From: Candidatus Gastranaerophilales bacterium
GTDB lineage: Bacteria > Cyanobacteriota > Vampirovibrionia > Gastranaerophilales > Gastranaerophilaceae
Direction of reading: 5' to 3'
Assembly (NCBI GenBank): GCA_944323035.1
Contig: CALUQY010000011.1
Location: 1-64,000 of the forward strand
DNA: 64,000 nucleotides
Position numbers and translations under genes: made by a program. Below, piece after piece: positions 33,644 to 41,882 of this stretch. Each line of letters begins with the position of its first letter. The first letter of the stretch is position 1. The notes beneath the pieces are model-generated. The model was given only the letters and a program-made list of their open reading frames with translations, was not told where the DNA came from and ran no database searches.

Positions 33644-33880
33644 ATGAAAAGGTGGTTTTTATTTTTAGGGGTAATTGTTTTTGCAGGTTTATTGTTTTGT
33701 GTAAATGCGTTCCGAAATTCAGACTTTTGGAATATGGATTTTTGTTTAGATACTGCGATTTGTGCGGAGGGACTTACTATTAATGTTGAGGGCAACATGA
33801 TAACTATCAGCAGGCAATCTTGTGCCGAACTGGGCGGAGTTTGGTCTGAAGAACGTAAAGAATGCGATTTGCGTGATTAA
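33644..33880 (+). CDS. Small secreted or membrane-anchored hypothetical protein
   Basis: 78 residues with an N-terminal hydrophobic segment after MKRW (about 5-22, containing LLFCVNAF), then a short polar domain with four Cys. No ribosome-binding site is present. A TATAAT box ends 7 bases before ATG 33644, so transcription might start at the start codon (leaderless) or the call might be wrong. It is close to kdsA, which starts 39 bases after its stop. Confidence 0.5.
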   Translation: MKRWFLFLGVIVFAGLLFCVNAFRNSDFWNMDFCLDTAICAEGLTINVEGNMITISRQSCAELGGVWSEERKECDLRD

Positions 33881-33918
33881 CGATTGCACAATTTTTGTTT
33901 TTCAATTACAATTTAGCT

Positions 33919-34740
33919 ATGGATATGAAGAGAATTAAATTAGGAAATTTTGAAATCGGCGGGGATAAGCTTACTATTTTAGCCGGTCCGTGCGCCCTGG
34001 AATCTAAAGCTATAGCTGAAGAAGTCGCAACAGCTTTAAAAGAAGTTTGTCAGAAACTTGATATTAACTACGTTTTTAAATCATCTTTTGATAAGGCAAA
34101 CCGTTCTTCAATTACCTCATATCGCGGGCCGGGTATGGAAGAAGGGTTAAAAATTCTTGCTGAAATCAAAGAAAAATATAATCTTCCAATAGTAACGGAT
34201 ATTCATACTCCGGAGCAGGCAGAACCTGTCGCCAAAGTCGCGGATATTCTGCAAATTCCGGCGTTCCTCTGCCGCCAGACGGATTTGCTTGTGGCTGCCG
34301 CTAAAACCGGTAAAATCGTAAACATAAAAAAAGGCCAGTTTCTGGCACCTGAGCAGATGAAGCCTTTAATTAAAAAAGTTGAAGATGCCGGAAATACAAA
34401 TATCCTCGTTACCGATAGAGGTACAAGCTTCGGGTATAACAACCTTGTAGTTGATTTCCGCGGAATCCCTATTATGCAAACATTCGGCTATCCTGTTGTT
34501 TTTGACGCAACCCATAGTGTCCAGCTCCCGGGGGCAAACGGAGTTTCTTCAGGCGGCGACAGAAGATTTGTTCCGGTTCTCGCAAAAGCTGCAATGGCTG
34601 CCGGCGCAAATGTCCTTTTCTTTGAAATTCATCCGGATCCGGATAAGGCGCTGTGTGACGGGCCGAATATGGTTGCGCTTAAAGACGCCGAAAAATTATT
34701 TAAAATCTGTAAAGACATTTTTGAACTGGTCAGGAGGTAG
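33919..34740 (+). CDS. kdsA: 3-deoxy-8-phosphooctulonate (Kdo8P) synthase
   Basis: Condenses phosphoenolpyruvate with arabinose-5-phosphate to Kdo8P, the precursor of the LPS inner-core sugar Kdo. 273 residues from ATG 33919 (33925 is an alternative). The family motifs AGPCALES, KSSFDKANRSS, RGPG and DATHSVQLPG are visible. The Cys in GPC is characteristic of the metal-dependent KdsA class; the metal-independent class has Asn there. Presence of this gene argues for a Gram-negative envelope. Operon-like with the MBL hydrolase (6 bases) and pheS. Confidence 0.96.
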   Translation: MDMKRIKLGNFEIGGDKLTILAGPCALESKAIAEEVATALKEVCQKLDINYVFKSSFDKANRSSITSYRGPGMEEGLKILAEIKEKYNLPIVTDIHTPEQAEPVAKVADILQIPAFLCRQTDLLVAAAKTGKIVNIKKGQFLAPEQMKPLIKKVEDAGNTNILVTDRGTSFGYNNLVVDFRGIPIMQTFGYPVVFDATHSVQLPGANGVSSGGDRRFVPVLAKAAMAAGANVLFFEIHPDPDKALCDGPNMVALKDAEKLFKICKDIFELVRR

Positions 34741-34746
34741 GTATTA

Positions 34747-35376
34747 ATGCTTATCAAGACTTATGTTGCAGGGCCGGTTCAGGCTAATAATTATCTTGTA
34801 GAAGACGAAGCTTCAAAAGAAGCACTTCTTATTGACTGTTCGGATTATGTTCCGCAAATCATTGATTACGTCAAAGAAAACAGCTTAAATGTAAAATATA
34901 TTCTTCTTACCCACGGACATTTTGACCATGTTCTCGGGATTAACAAAATGAACGAAGTTTTAGGGGCCAAAGTTTACGTGCACGAGGGCGATAAGGAACA
35001 GGTTGTTAATACCCGCGCGGTTATGACGATGTTCGGGCTTCCGACAGAGGGCGTTGAAAACCCTAAGATTACCGGAACGCTTTCAGATGCCGGTGAACTT
35101 ACTCTTGGCAATCAGTTGATTAAAGTCATTGAAACGCCGGGACATACTCCTGGCGGCGTATGTTATCTTATAGGGAATTGTCTTTTCTCCGGCGATACTC
35201 TTTTTCACGGTACAATCGGCAGAACAGATCTTCCGGGCGGAAGCTTCCAGCAGATTAAACACAGCGTTAAGGATGTCCTCTTTGCGCTTGATGAGAATAT
35301 AGAAGTTTATCCGGGGCACGCAGAGCCATCCACAATCGGATACGAAAAAAAGTTTAATGATATTGTTAATTACTAA
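34747..35376 (+). CDS. Metallo-beta-lactamase-fold hydrolase (glyoxalase II-like)
   Basis: 209 residues; ATG 34747 follows CAGGAGGTAGG. Zinc-ligand motif THGHFDHV near residue 57, then ETPGHTPGG with His, a GDTLF Asp and a PGHAEPS final His. The fold and ligands match the small glyoxalase II-like hydrolases, which act on thioesters such as S-lactoylglutathione or on related substrates; the exact substrate is not decidable. It lies between kdsA and pheS, 6 bases after kdsA, with pheS 10 bases downstream. Confidence 0.9.
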   Translation: MLIKTYVAGPVQANNYLVEDEASKEALLIDCSDYVPQIIDYVKENSLNVKYILLTHGHFDHVLGINKMNEVLGAKVYVHEGDKEQVVNTRAVMTMFGLPTEGVENPKITGTLSDAGELTLGNQLIKVIETPGHTPGGVCYLIGNCLFSGDTLFHGTIGRTDLPGGSFQQIKHSVKDVLFALDENIEVYPGHAEPSTIGYEKKFNDIVNY

Positions 35377-35386
35377 GAGGTTAAAA

Positions 35387-36421
35387 ATGAAAGAACAGTT
35401 AGAAAAAATATATGAAAGCGCTGTTAAAGAACTTGAAAACGCAAGTTCAATGAATGATGTCGCTCAAATCAGAGATACCTATTTAAGCCGCAAAGGCCAG
35501 TTAAATGAGATTAAAAAAGGGCTAAAAGATCTTTCTGATGAAGATAAAAAAATCGTCGGCTCGCTGGCTAATCAGATTTCTCAAAAGCTGGAAGAAGCTT
35601 TGCGCGTAAAACATGAGCTGTTCTACAAAAAAGAACTTGACGAGAAACTCGCTAAAGAACGAATTGACGTTACTCTGACCGGTAAATTTGTTCCGCGCGG
35701 GCATGTTCATCCTATAACTTCTACCATTAACGAGATTACTTCAATCTTCCAAACTTTAGGATTTTCACTCGTACCGGAGGCTTTTTCTCCTGAGGTCGAA
35801 ACCGAATATTACAACTTTGATATGCTTAATGTTCCGAAAGATCATCCGGCACGTGATGTGCAGGATACTTTTTACACGGCGCTTGCTAAAAATGTTGTAT
35901 TGAGAAGCCAGACTTCCGGTGCTCAAATTCACGCAATGGAAGGTAAAACCCCGCCAATCCGCGTAATTGCCCCGGGCAGGGTTTACAGAAACGAGAATAT
36001 TAATGCGCGTAAAAATAATTTCTTCCACCAGATTGAAGGACTTTATGTTGATAAAGACATTACTTTCGGTGATTTGAAGGGCGTTTTAAACGAATTTATC
36101 AGACTTTATTTCGGCGAAAGCCGACCGACAAGATTCAGAAACAGTTTCTTCCCGTTCACAGAACCTTCTGCGGAAGTTGATGTTCAATGCATTATGTGTC
36201 AGGGTAAGGGATGCCGTATTTGTTCGGGCACCGGCTGGCTGGAAATCCTCGGTTCAGGCATGGTTGATCCTAATGTCCTAAGGGGTGTGGATATTGATCC
36301 GGATGTTTATTCCGGCTTTGCTTTCGGTATGGGCGTTGAAAGACTCGCAATGCTGAAATACGCAATTGATGATATCAGACTTTTCTTCAATAATGATGAA
36401 AGATTTTTGAAACAGTTTTAA
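35387..36421 (+). CDS. pheS: Phenylalanyl-tRNA synthetase alpha subunit
   Basis: 344 residues from ATG 35387, which has an AAGAGG site. An N-terminal coiled coil (1-90) is followed by the catalytic class II core. Motif 2 includes PGRVYRNENINARKNNFFHQ, motif 3 is GFAFGMGVERLAML. A zinc-type cluster CIMCQGKGCRICSGTGW sits before it, as seen in many bacterial PheS. pheT is not adjacent within this stretch. Cotranscribed with kdsA and the MBL gene and followed by a hairpin. Confidence 0.96.
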   Translation: MKEQLEKIYESAVKELENASSMNDVAQIRDTYLSRKGQLNEIKKGLKDLSDEDKKIVGSLANQISQKLEEALRVKHELFYKKELDEKLAKERIDVTLTGKFVPRGHVHPITSTINEITSIFQTLGFSLVPEAFSPEVETEYYNFDMLNVPKDHPARDVQDTFYTALAKNVVLRSQTSGAQIHAMEGKTPPIRVIAPGRVYRNENINARKNNFFHQIEGLYVDKDITFGDLKGVLNEFIRLYFGESRPTRFRNSFFPFTEPSAEVDVQCIMCQGKGCRICSGTGWLEILGSGMVDPNVLRGVDIDPDVYSGFAFGMGVERLAMLKYAIDDIRLFFNNDERFLKQF

Positions 36422-36430
36422 ATTAATAGA

Positions 36431-36460
36431 CGGGCTGCTTGAATTTTCAAGCGGCCCGCC
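36431..36460 (+). terminator. Terminator of the kdsA-MBL-pheS operon
   Basis: Imperfect stem GGGCTGCTTGA / TCAAGCGGCCC followed by a T-rich tail; it lies between two convergent genes. Confidence 0.65.
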
Positions 36461-36468
36461 CAATATTT

Positions 36469-38385
36469 TTATTTAGTTGCATTTTGCTTTTTTAACGCTA
36501 GTCGTTCGAGTCTATCTTCTTCAAGTATTTTGGAAATTTGTTTTAAATCGTAAATTCGTTCACCATTTTCGTTACGAGTTTTGAGCAGCGTTCTGAAAAG
36601 TTTTTTGTTTTTGCCGTTAATTTGTTTGTAAACTTCCAATACATCATAATCAGAAATGGTAGGGCGTTTAATTCCCCGTGCCCGTTGCTGCGCACGAGTC
36701 TCGGCAACAGAATTGAACATTTCATTTAAAAATTGGTTTCTCATTTTTGTTGCGTTTTTAGAGTAATCGCCTATTTGCTCCTTGATTTGTTTCGAGGATT
36801 TCATTCTTGATTTAATAATTTCCTGCGCATCTTTCTGGATTAAGAGCTTTTGAGCTTTATAATCGCGTTTAATTTTTATTTTTGGCATTGTAGTTTCTGT
36901 TTTTGCAGGTGTTGAACTAACCCCGTCATTTGCCGGAAGCGGTTTTATTTCCGGTTTTGCGAAAGATTTAACATAATCTTCGTATGAAATCTGTTGTTTG
37001 ATTTCTGCGGGTTTACCGGTTCCAAAGATTTTTGGCATAACTTCATACTTAAATTTACGTTTAAATCTCATTATTCCGGCCTTTGTATCAGGGAAGAAGA
37101 ACGCTGTCATTCTTTTAAGAGTTTCCTTTTGTCTTAGATTGTCTATGCCGGCCGGGGTAATATAATATTTATTATTAAGATTTTTACTTAAGTTTTGTAC
37201 TATTTCTTCCGGTTTTGTTTTAAATCCGGCGTTACTGTTAATTATTTGAAGAAAATTATCAGCTTTTTTGACCAGAACATCGCTGCCGAAGGTGTCTGCG
37301 TAGTACATAAGTTCTGTAAGAGGTTTTCTTGTTAATACATTATTATTTTGCGCAACCGTATTAATTAATTTTTTGAAATTTTTATCATTATCAATCCGGT
37401 TTAAAACTTCATTTAAAACGTCTATAGTATTACCTTCTGTGGCAAAACCGGAAAAGTTTTTGAATACAAGAATTCGCTCAGCCTTATTATCTTTTGTAGT
37501 TGATTTTATGAGATTTTTGTAAAACTCAAGAGCTTTTTTATCCGTAATCGCTTCGCCATTCGTGAGTTGATTCAGCGGAATATCATTTTGGCTTAGCAGT
37601 TCAAAACCTTCTTTATTCCAGTTCTTTTCAATGAATGTATCAGGAAGTAGTCTTAGCATCAGGCTGCGGTTTTTAACTTCTCTTATTGCCAGTTTTGTGT
37701 CAAATTCTAATGATGAAATCCCTGAATCTTCTTTTTCCAATTCTTTTATGAATTCTTGTACAAAGTTTGGTCTATTGTGGTTCAATGTAATGTAGCTTCT
37801 GTAATTGTCAAAATTTTCTTTTAATTTACTGCTGCCTTTTGATGTTACAATATCCATGAGTTCCTGAGCGCTGAATTTGACTGGAACATCAATATCGGCT
37901 TTTTTTACTTCTCTCAGCTGCTTTATCAGATTGTAATTATCTTTATTTTCCTGAGCCAGTTTTAATAGCTGCGTGGCTTCGTTAAATGTATATGAAGAAT
38001 CATTTACTATATTAAGATGTAGTTTATCCGGTTTCGGAACTGAATGATATACTTCTTCTATTTGTTCAAAGGCGTTTTTCGGGATATCTATTTTATGCGT
38101 AAATAAATCCACTGTAATTTTGTCGGCAAGCCCCTTGAAAAATTTCATCCGTTCCGGTTGATGCGGGGTTACGTATTTTTTGAGTTTTTTACGGCTGATA
38201 CTTAGATTGTTTGAAATGTCGCTTAAAAAGGATTCCGTATAATGTTTCATTTCAGCGTTTACAAAAATATCTTTTTTCAGTCCGGGTAATTTAAATCCAA
38301 AGTTTAAGTTATCATTTGTGTTGAAATTTTGTTGTTTGTAATTTGAATACGTATTGTTAAAAGAGTTAATTTTAGTTATCTGCAT
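36469..38385 (-). CDS. Large hypothetical helical protein
   Basis: 638 residues from ATG 38385, chosen for its perfect GGAGG site 5 bases upstream; a longer frame to 38487 lacks one and would overlap the solitary leader region. The N-terminus (MQITKINSFNNTY...NLNFGFKLPG) is Asn-rich and likely disordered. The remainder is Lys/Asn/Leu-rich and helical, and a Lys/Pro-rich low-complexity linker lies near residues 480-530. No membrane segment or enzyme motif is seen. Function unknown. It lies downstream of and convergent with the pheS operon. Confidence 0.75.
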   Translation of the reverse strand: MQITKINSFNNTYSNYKQQNFNTNDNLNFGFKLPGLKKDIFVNAEMKHYTESFLSDISNNLSISRKKLKKYVTPHQPERMKFFKGLADKITVDLFTHKIDIPKNAFEQIEEVYHSVPKPDKLHLNIVNDSSYTFNEATQLLKLAQENKDNYNLIKQLREVKKADIDVPVKFSAQELMDIVTSKGSSKLKENFDNYRSYITLNHNRPNFVQEFIKELEKEDSGISSLEFDTKLAIREVKNRSLMLRLLPDTFIEKNWNKEGFELLSQNDIPLNQLTNGEAITDKKALEFYKNLIKSTTKDNKAERILVFKNFSGFATEGNTIDVLNEVLNRIDNDKNFKKLINTVAQNNNVLTRKPLTELMYYADTFGSDVLVKKADNFLQIINSNAGFKTKPEEIVQNLSKNLNNKYYITPAGIDNLRQKETLKRMTAFFFPDTKAGIMRFKRKFKYEVMPKIFGTGKPAEIKQQISYEDYVKSFAKPEIKPLPANDGVSSTPAKTETTMPKIKIKRDYKAQKLLIQKDAQEIIKSRMKSSKQIKEQIGDYSKNATKMRNQFLNEMFNSVAETRAQQRARGIKRPTISDYDVLEVYKQINGKNKKLFRTLLKTRNENGERIYDLKQISKILEEDRLERLALKKQNATK

Positions 38386-38492
38386 ATAGTCCTCCGCAAA
38401 TTTGTAATACCTTGTTGGGATTAAAAACCCGAACAGAAAAATTTTTGCGGATATATGAATAATTGTTAAGCAGGCAGTAATTGTCAATTGTA

Positions 38493-38622
38493 TTGACTAA
38501 AGAGAAAAATCGTACATAATGCAGTAGGCAATAAGTAAATAAGGCAATATTGCAATAAGTCGTTATAGTCGAATTGAAAAAACAAGTCTGTTGGGCTTAC
38601 GAGCCCAGCGCAAGAAAAAGGA
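38493..38622 (+). other. Solitary copy of the prepilin-cassette promoter and leader, no pilin attached
   Basis: TTGACT (38493-38498) and CATAAT (38515-38520) with a 16-base spacer, then four 8-bp units GGCAATAA, GTAAATAA, GGCAATAT, TGCAATAA (38527-38558) and GTCGTTATAG. The TTGGGCTTACGAGCCCAG hairpin follows, then AAAAAGG before an ATG that stops after three codons. There is no poly-G tract and no FTMAE gene downstream; the next 320 bases are repeat DNA. It is probably a decayed or emptied cassette. Confidence 0.75.
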
Positions 38623-38935
38623 TGTCAGGCTGAGCCGGCCGTTGAGCGGCATCCACAAAGCGGCCAGAGTGGAAATTTAACGAAAGAAGTTTTGGTTCCG
38701 AGTGACCGGACCACGATAAAACCATATTGTCATTCCGAACTTGTTTCGGAAGCTGTCCCACGTTACGGGCTAGTATACAACATTGGCCAGACCCTGAAAC
38801 GGTCTTGCTCGACTCGCGAAAAACTGCACCGCGAAAGCGTGGTTTTCGCTTTGAGTCTCCGCTCGCTCGCCCAGGTCGGGATGACGCCGGCGGAGAACTG
38901 CTTTATTTTCCCAGTGCCTTTTATCTTAATTCAGT
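38623..38935. repeat. Cluster of dispersed palindromic repeats
   Basis: GAGCGGCATCC...CAAAGCG...GTGGAAATTTAACGAAAG at 38642-38686 matches 26156-26202. A CATTCCGAACTTGTTTCGGA palindrome at 38731-38750 and the following CCACGTTACG...TTGGCCAGACCCTGAA stretch match 51613-51680. The cluster ends with the common GGAGAACTGCTTTATT. The overlapping ORFs here are repeat translations. Confidence 0.7.
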
Positions 38936-38950
38936 ATTAAACGATAGTTA

Positions 38951-39184
38951 TTACGGTTCGGGGATTTCATCGCCGAATTCAAGCATAACCTGTAATGTCA
39001 TGCGCAGCTGCGTTTTGTAGTTTTCGCGTGCTTTTTCTATCGTTTTGGCGCAAAAGGTAAAGCTCGGAATTTCCTTTATCTCAATATAGTGATAAGGGTT
39101 TCCGTCAAAATCCAAATCCGTTCCTTCAATTAATGTCCAGTTAAGGTTTAAATAGTAATCTAAATCTTTTTGTTCGCTTTTCAT
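38951..39184 (-). CDS. HicB-like small protein
   Basis: 77 residues. The pattern YHYIEIKEIPSF..CAKTIEKARENYKTQLRM ending LEFGDEIPEP matches the HicB/UPF0150 antitoxin core, in which EIP.PG.., .T.EEA...... and ..G..IPEP recur. No HicA toxin ORF is adjacent and there is no C-terminal DNA-binding domain. It lies 7 bases after the GerMN gene on the same strand, so it is probably the last gene of the translation operon. Whether it acts as an antitoxin is unknown. Confidence 0.6.
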   Translation of the reverse strand: MKSEQKDLDYYLNLNWTLIEGTDLDFDGNPYHYIEIKEIPSFTFCAKTIEKARENYKTQLRMTLQVMLEFGDEIPEP

Positions 39185-39191
39185 TTACCCT

Positions 39192-39773
39192 TTAGCCTCC
39201 AAGGGAATTCTCATTCAGCGGCTGTGTAATCATAATACCTTCTCCGCCAAGGACTTCAACCGGCTGGTTTTCAATAAGAAGGTAGACCGGTTTTGTTGTG
39301 TTATATTTCGCGGTTTTAATAAGCTGGAAGATTCTTTTATAAATGCTGTCAGTGCCGCCGCCGGTGTCAAAATGTTTTGATAAATTTATATAGACACCTT
39401 CCGGAGCCTCAACGATGCTTAAGAGTCTTGTTCCGACAGGAATTTCAGAATATACGCCTAATTGAACTTCTTCCGGTTTCGGGCCGTCTATGAGTGCGGT
39501 TATCGCAAATTTAATCGGAGTGCCGTCAACTGTCGGGTCATATTTCCTTTTTACGGCTTTATAAACTTCTTCTTTATTTTTGTTTTGACCGATGAAAAAT
39601 ACGTTTATATACTGGCTTTCCGTGTTATCATCAGGAGTTTCAACTTCTTCCGGTGCGGTTACAACTTCAGTCGGTGCCGGCGTGGTTTTCATGCCTTTTA
39701 CGGAGAATGCAAAAGCTATTGCTACTAATATTGTTAAAATTATTAGGATGATATTTAAGCTTTTTTTGTCCAT
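39192..39773 (-). CDS. GerMN-domain membrane-anchored protein
   Basis: 193 residues from ATG 39773, which has an AGGA site; an upstream ATG overlaps the previous gene. One N-terminal transmembrane segment (about 5-25) is followed by a Thr/Pro/Glu linker to about residue 50. The C-terminal GerMN domain contains ITALIDGPKPEE, PVGTRLLSI, VYINLSKHF and a final LGGEGIMITQPL. The domain is found in spore-germination and envelope proteins and is thought to bind ligands or partners outside the membrane. It is the sixth gene of the operon. Confidence 0.85.
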   Translation of the reverse strand: MDKKSLNIILIILTILVAIAFAFSVKGMKTTPAPTEVVTAPEEVETPDDNTESQYINVFFIGQNKNKEEVYKAVKRKYDPTVDGTPIKFAITALIDGPKPEEVQLGVYSEIPVGTRLLSIVEAPEGVYINLSKHFDTGGGTDSIYKRIFQLIKTAKYNTTKPVYLLIENQPVEVLGGEGIMITQPLNENSLGG

Positions 39774-39781
39774 TAAGTTCC

Positions 39782-40612
39782 TCACTTCCTGATGTTTACA
39801 AACGCTTTTAGAACAATTCGGTCATTGTTGATAAATATTTCATTTATATCGGTATCTATTTTATTATTTTCTAAGATTTTAACAGAAAAATCAAGCGGGT
39901 TAACATAATTTAACGCATCTGTCATGTTTAAAATGCTCAAAATTGTCGGTTTACCGGCGCTGTCGGTAGTTGAGATTTTTATATCTTCATTGATTATATT
40001 AAGCCCTGTGCCTAAATGAACCTGCTGTTTTTTAGGTGAAAACGGGGTGCTGACGGTAAAATTGTACCATAGTTTACCGGAATTGATTTCAAAATTGACG
40101 TTTTCAATCCGCAGAATTCCCATAAGGTTCTGGTTAATTTTTTTGATTGTTTTTTTGTAGTCAGTGGTGTTGGTTATTCTGTTGAGGTCCTCGGCGCTGA
40201 ATTCCAGTGTGACTTCTGCCGGAAAGTCTGAAACAAACCGGTACGTTGAATTAGCGGTCTTTTCAAGCTGGTTGAAGTCACAGAGCGAATTGAGCGAAAT
40301 TTTTGCGGCACTAACTCCGTCAAAGAATACATTTTCACCTATCGCATTTAAACTTTTAAACTTACCGTCTTTAAGGTCTGAGGTGCTGAAAGAGTCGATT
40401 TTTATGTCAAAATCACCCTGTGCATAAGTAGAAATTTGTTTTTCAAGATAATGTTCAAGGATTGTTTTGTGGATAAAGTTGCTTCCAGAAATCCGGCTCA
40501 AAGTTCTTTCCCAGCCGGAGGTAAGGTCATAACTGCTCCGGCAGATATCAGATGCAAAACTCATTTGACCCGTAAATACCAGCAGCATTAAAATTAATAA
40601 AAGCTTTCTCAT
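39782..40612 (-). CDS. DUF2993 (LmeA-like) secreted protein
   Basis: 276 residues with a signal peptide (1-20, ending MSFA). The remaining sequence has DUF2993 features: repeated beta-strands, a GKFKSLNAIGENVFFDG segment, then FSAEDLNRI and DINEIFINNDRIVLKAFV. Related proteins bind lipids in the periplasm or act in envelope glycolipid assembly; the role here is inferred only from family. It overlaps the truB stop codon by 4 bases (ATGA). Confidence 0.8.
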   Translation of the reverse strand: MRKLLLILMLLVFTGQMSFASDICRSSYDLTSGWERTLSRISGSNFIHKTILEHYLEKQISTYAQGDFDIKIDSFSTSDLKDGKFKSLNAIGENVFFDGVSAAKISLNSLCDFNQLEKTANSTYRFVSDFPAEVTLEFSAEDLNRITNTTDYKKTIKKINQNLMGILRIENVNFEINSGKLWYNFTVSTPFSPKKQQVHLGTGLNIINEDIKISTTDSAGKPTILSILNMTDALNYVNPLDFSVKILENNKIDTDINEIFINNDRIVLKAFVNIRK

Positions 40613-41493
40613 ACAAACACTTTCTTAAGACTAATTATATTATCCATGCTGAAACCGATTGCGCAAATATTATTTTCTCTGGTTAAAACAAGAAATTCTT
40701 CATTGTTTAACCTGTCACGTTTGAATGAAACTCCGTTTTTGATTTTTGCAAGTTCAGATTCTGTGACTTCAAGCTGTTTTAGCGGCAAAACCTCCAGCGG
40801 GTTGATTAAATGGCTTCTAACATCATCAAATACAAGTTTTTGTAAAGTTATTGCACAGTCGAGGGTGAAGCGTCCTGCCTGAGTTCGGACTAAAGCACTT
40901 AAATGCGCGCCGCAGCCGAGTTTCGCGCCTAAATCAAACGCAAGAGAGCGGATATAGGTTCCTTTTGAACATTTTACTTCAAGCTGTGCGGTCTGTAAAA
41001 TTTCGTCAAAGGTTTTCAATTCCAGTTTTTCTATTGTAACGCGGCGTGGTTGAATTTCCACTTCTTCGCCTTTGCGTGCGTATTCGTAAAGCTTTTTCCC
41101 GTTAACCTTTATTGCCGAATATATAGGCGGAAGCTGTTCTATTTCGCCCCGAAAATCTTTAAGTGCTTCTTCTATTTGACCGCGGGTAACTTTTTTGTCA
41201 AAGGTTTGTGTTACGGTACCGTCTATATCGTAAGTATCGGTATTTGAGCCGAACTGAACCGTTGCAAGGTACGCTTTGTTATCTTCAAGATATTCTATCA
41301 GGCGCGTGGCTTTGCCTATACAAATTGGCAGAACACCTTCTGCAAAAGGATCAAGAGTTCCAGTATGCCCGATTTGTCTGATTCCGGTAAGACGGCGGAC
41401 ATTTGCGACTACATCGTGTGAGGTCATGCCTTTGGGTTTGTTGATATTCAAAAAACCGTAGCACTGACCGTTAGGTTTTAGCACGCTGCCCAC
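40609..41493 (-). CDS. truB: tRNA pseudouridine(55) synthase
   Basis: Converts U55 of the T-loop of tRNAs to pseudouridine. 294 residues from GTG 41493, which has a good AGGAG site. Motif I (INKPKGMTSHDVV) and motif II with the catalytic Asp (GHTGTLDPFAEGVLP) are visible, then GKATRL and the YSAIKVNGKKLYEYAR segment. The C-terminal PUA-like region is present. It sits in the conserved infB-rbfA-truB order, only 2 bases after rbfA. Confidence 0.96.
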   Translation of the reverse strand: MGSVLKPNGQCYGFLNINKPKGMTSHDVVANVRRLTGIRQIGHTGTLDPFAEGVLPICIGKATRLIEYLEDNKAYLATVQFGSNTDTYDIDGTVTQTFDKKVTRGQIEEALKDFRGEIEQLPPIYSAIKVNGKKLYEYARKGEEVEIQPRRVTIEKLELKTFDEILQTAQLEVKCSKGTYIRSLAFDLGAKLGCGAHLSALVRTQAGRFTLDCAITLQKLVFDDVRSHLINPLEVLPLKQLEVTESELAKIKNGVSFKRDRLNNEEFLVLTRENNICAIGFSMDNIISLKKVFV

Positions 41494-41495
41494 GG

Positions 41496-41840
41496 TTAAA
41501 TTTCTCCTCTTGAAATTTTATTTATAATATCGGTTACGCGTGAGCCTTTTTCAAATGAATCTGTGTAGACAAAACGTAATTCCGGTGTAAGTCTTAAACG
41601 AATGCGTTTGCCGACTTCATAGCGGATTTTAGGGGTATTTTTTTCTATAACTTCTTTTGTGTGTTCAATTTGTTCTTCTGAACCGAGCACGCTGTAGATT
41701 ACTTTTGCAAAAGAGTTGTCGTGCGCAACTTCTATATCCACAACTGACACAACACCGGCAAGACCTCTTATTTCGCGCTGTAAAATTTCAGAGATATCGC
41801 GCATTAATTCTTTTCTTACACGTTCATTTCTTAAAGTCAT
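41496..41840 (-). CDS. rbfA: Ribosome-binding factor A
   Basis: 114 residues with a KH-like fold. N-terminal RVRKELMRDISEILQREIR and later SVVDIEVAHDNSFAKVIYSV; C-terminal RLRLTPELRFVYTDSFEKG. It acts in late maturation of the 16S rRNA 5' end and in cold adaptation. Length is typical. ATG 41840 has an AAAGAGG site upstream, within the 42-base gap after infB. Position between infB and truB is the classical one. Confidence 0.96.
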   Translation of the reverse strand: MTLRNERVRKELMRDISEILQREIRGLAGVVSVVDIEVAHDNSFAKVIYSVLGSEEQIEHTKEVIEKNTPKIRYEVGKRIRLRLTPELRFVYTDSFEKGSRVTDIINKISRGEI

Positions 41841-41882
41841 TTTAATTACCTCTTTTTTAATAATGCAACGCCGGTTATGTCT

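Noticed and set aside
36469-38487. Longer reading of the 638-residue protein from 38487
   Set aside because: ATG 38385 has a perfect GGAGG; the extension overlaps the solitary cassette promoter region.
38692-39020. Two overlapping plus-strand ORFs of 82-97 codons
   Set aside because: They lie within the cluster of dispersed palindromes and extend antisense into the HicB-like gene; no translation signal.
38951-39184. Complete HicAB toxin-antitoxin pair
   Set aside because: Only the HicB-like part is present; no HicA-like double-stranded RNA-binding ORF lies on either side.
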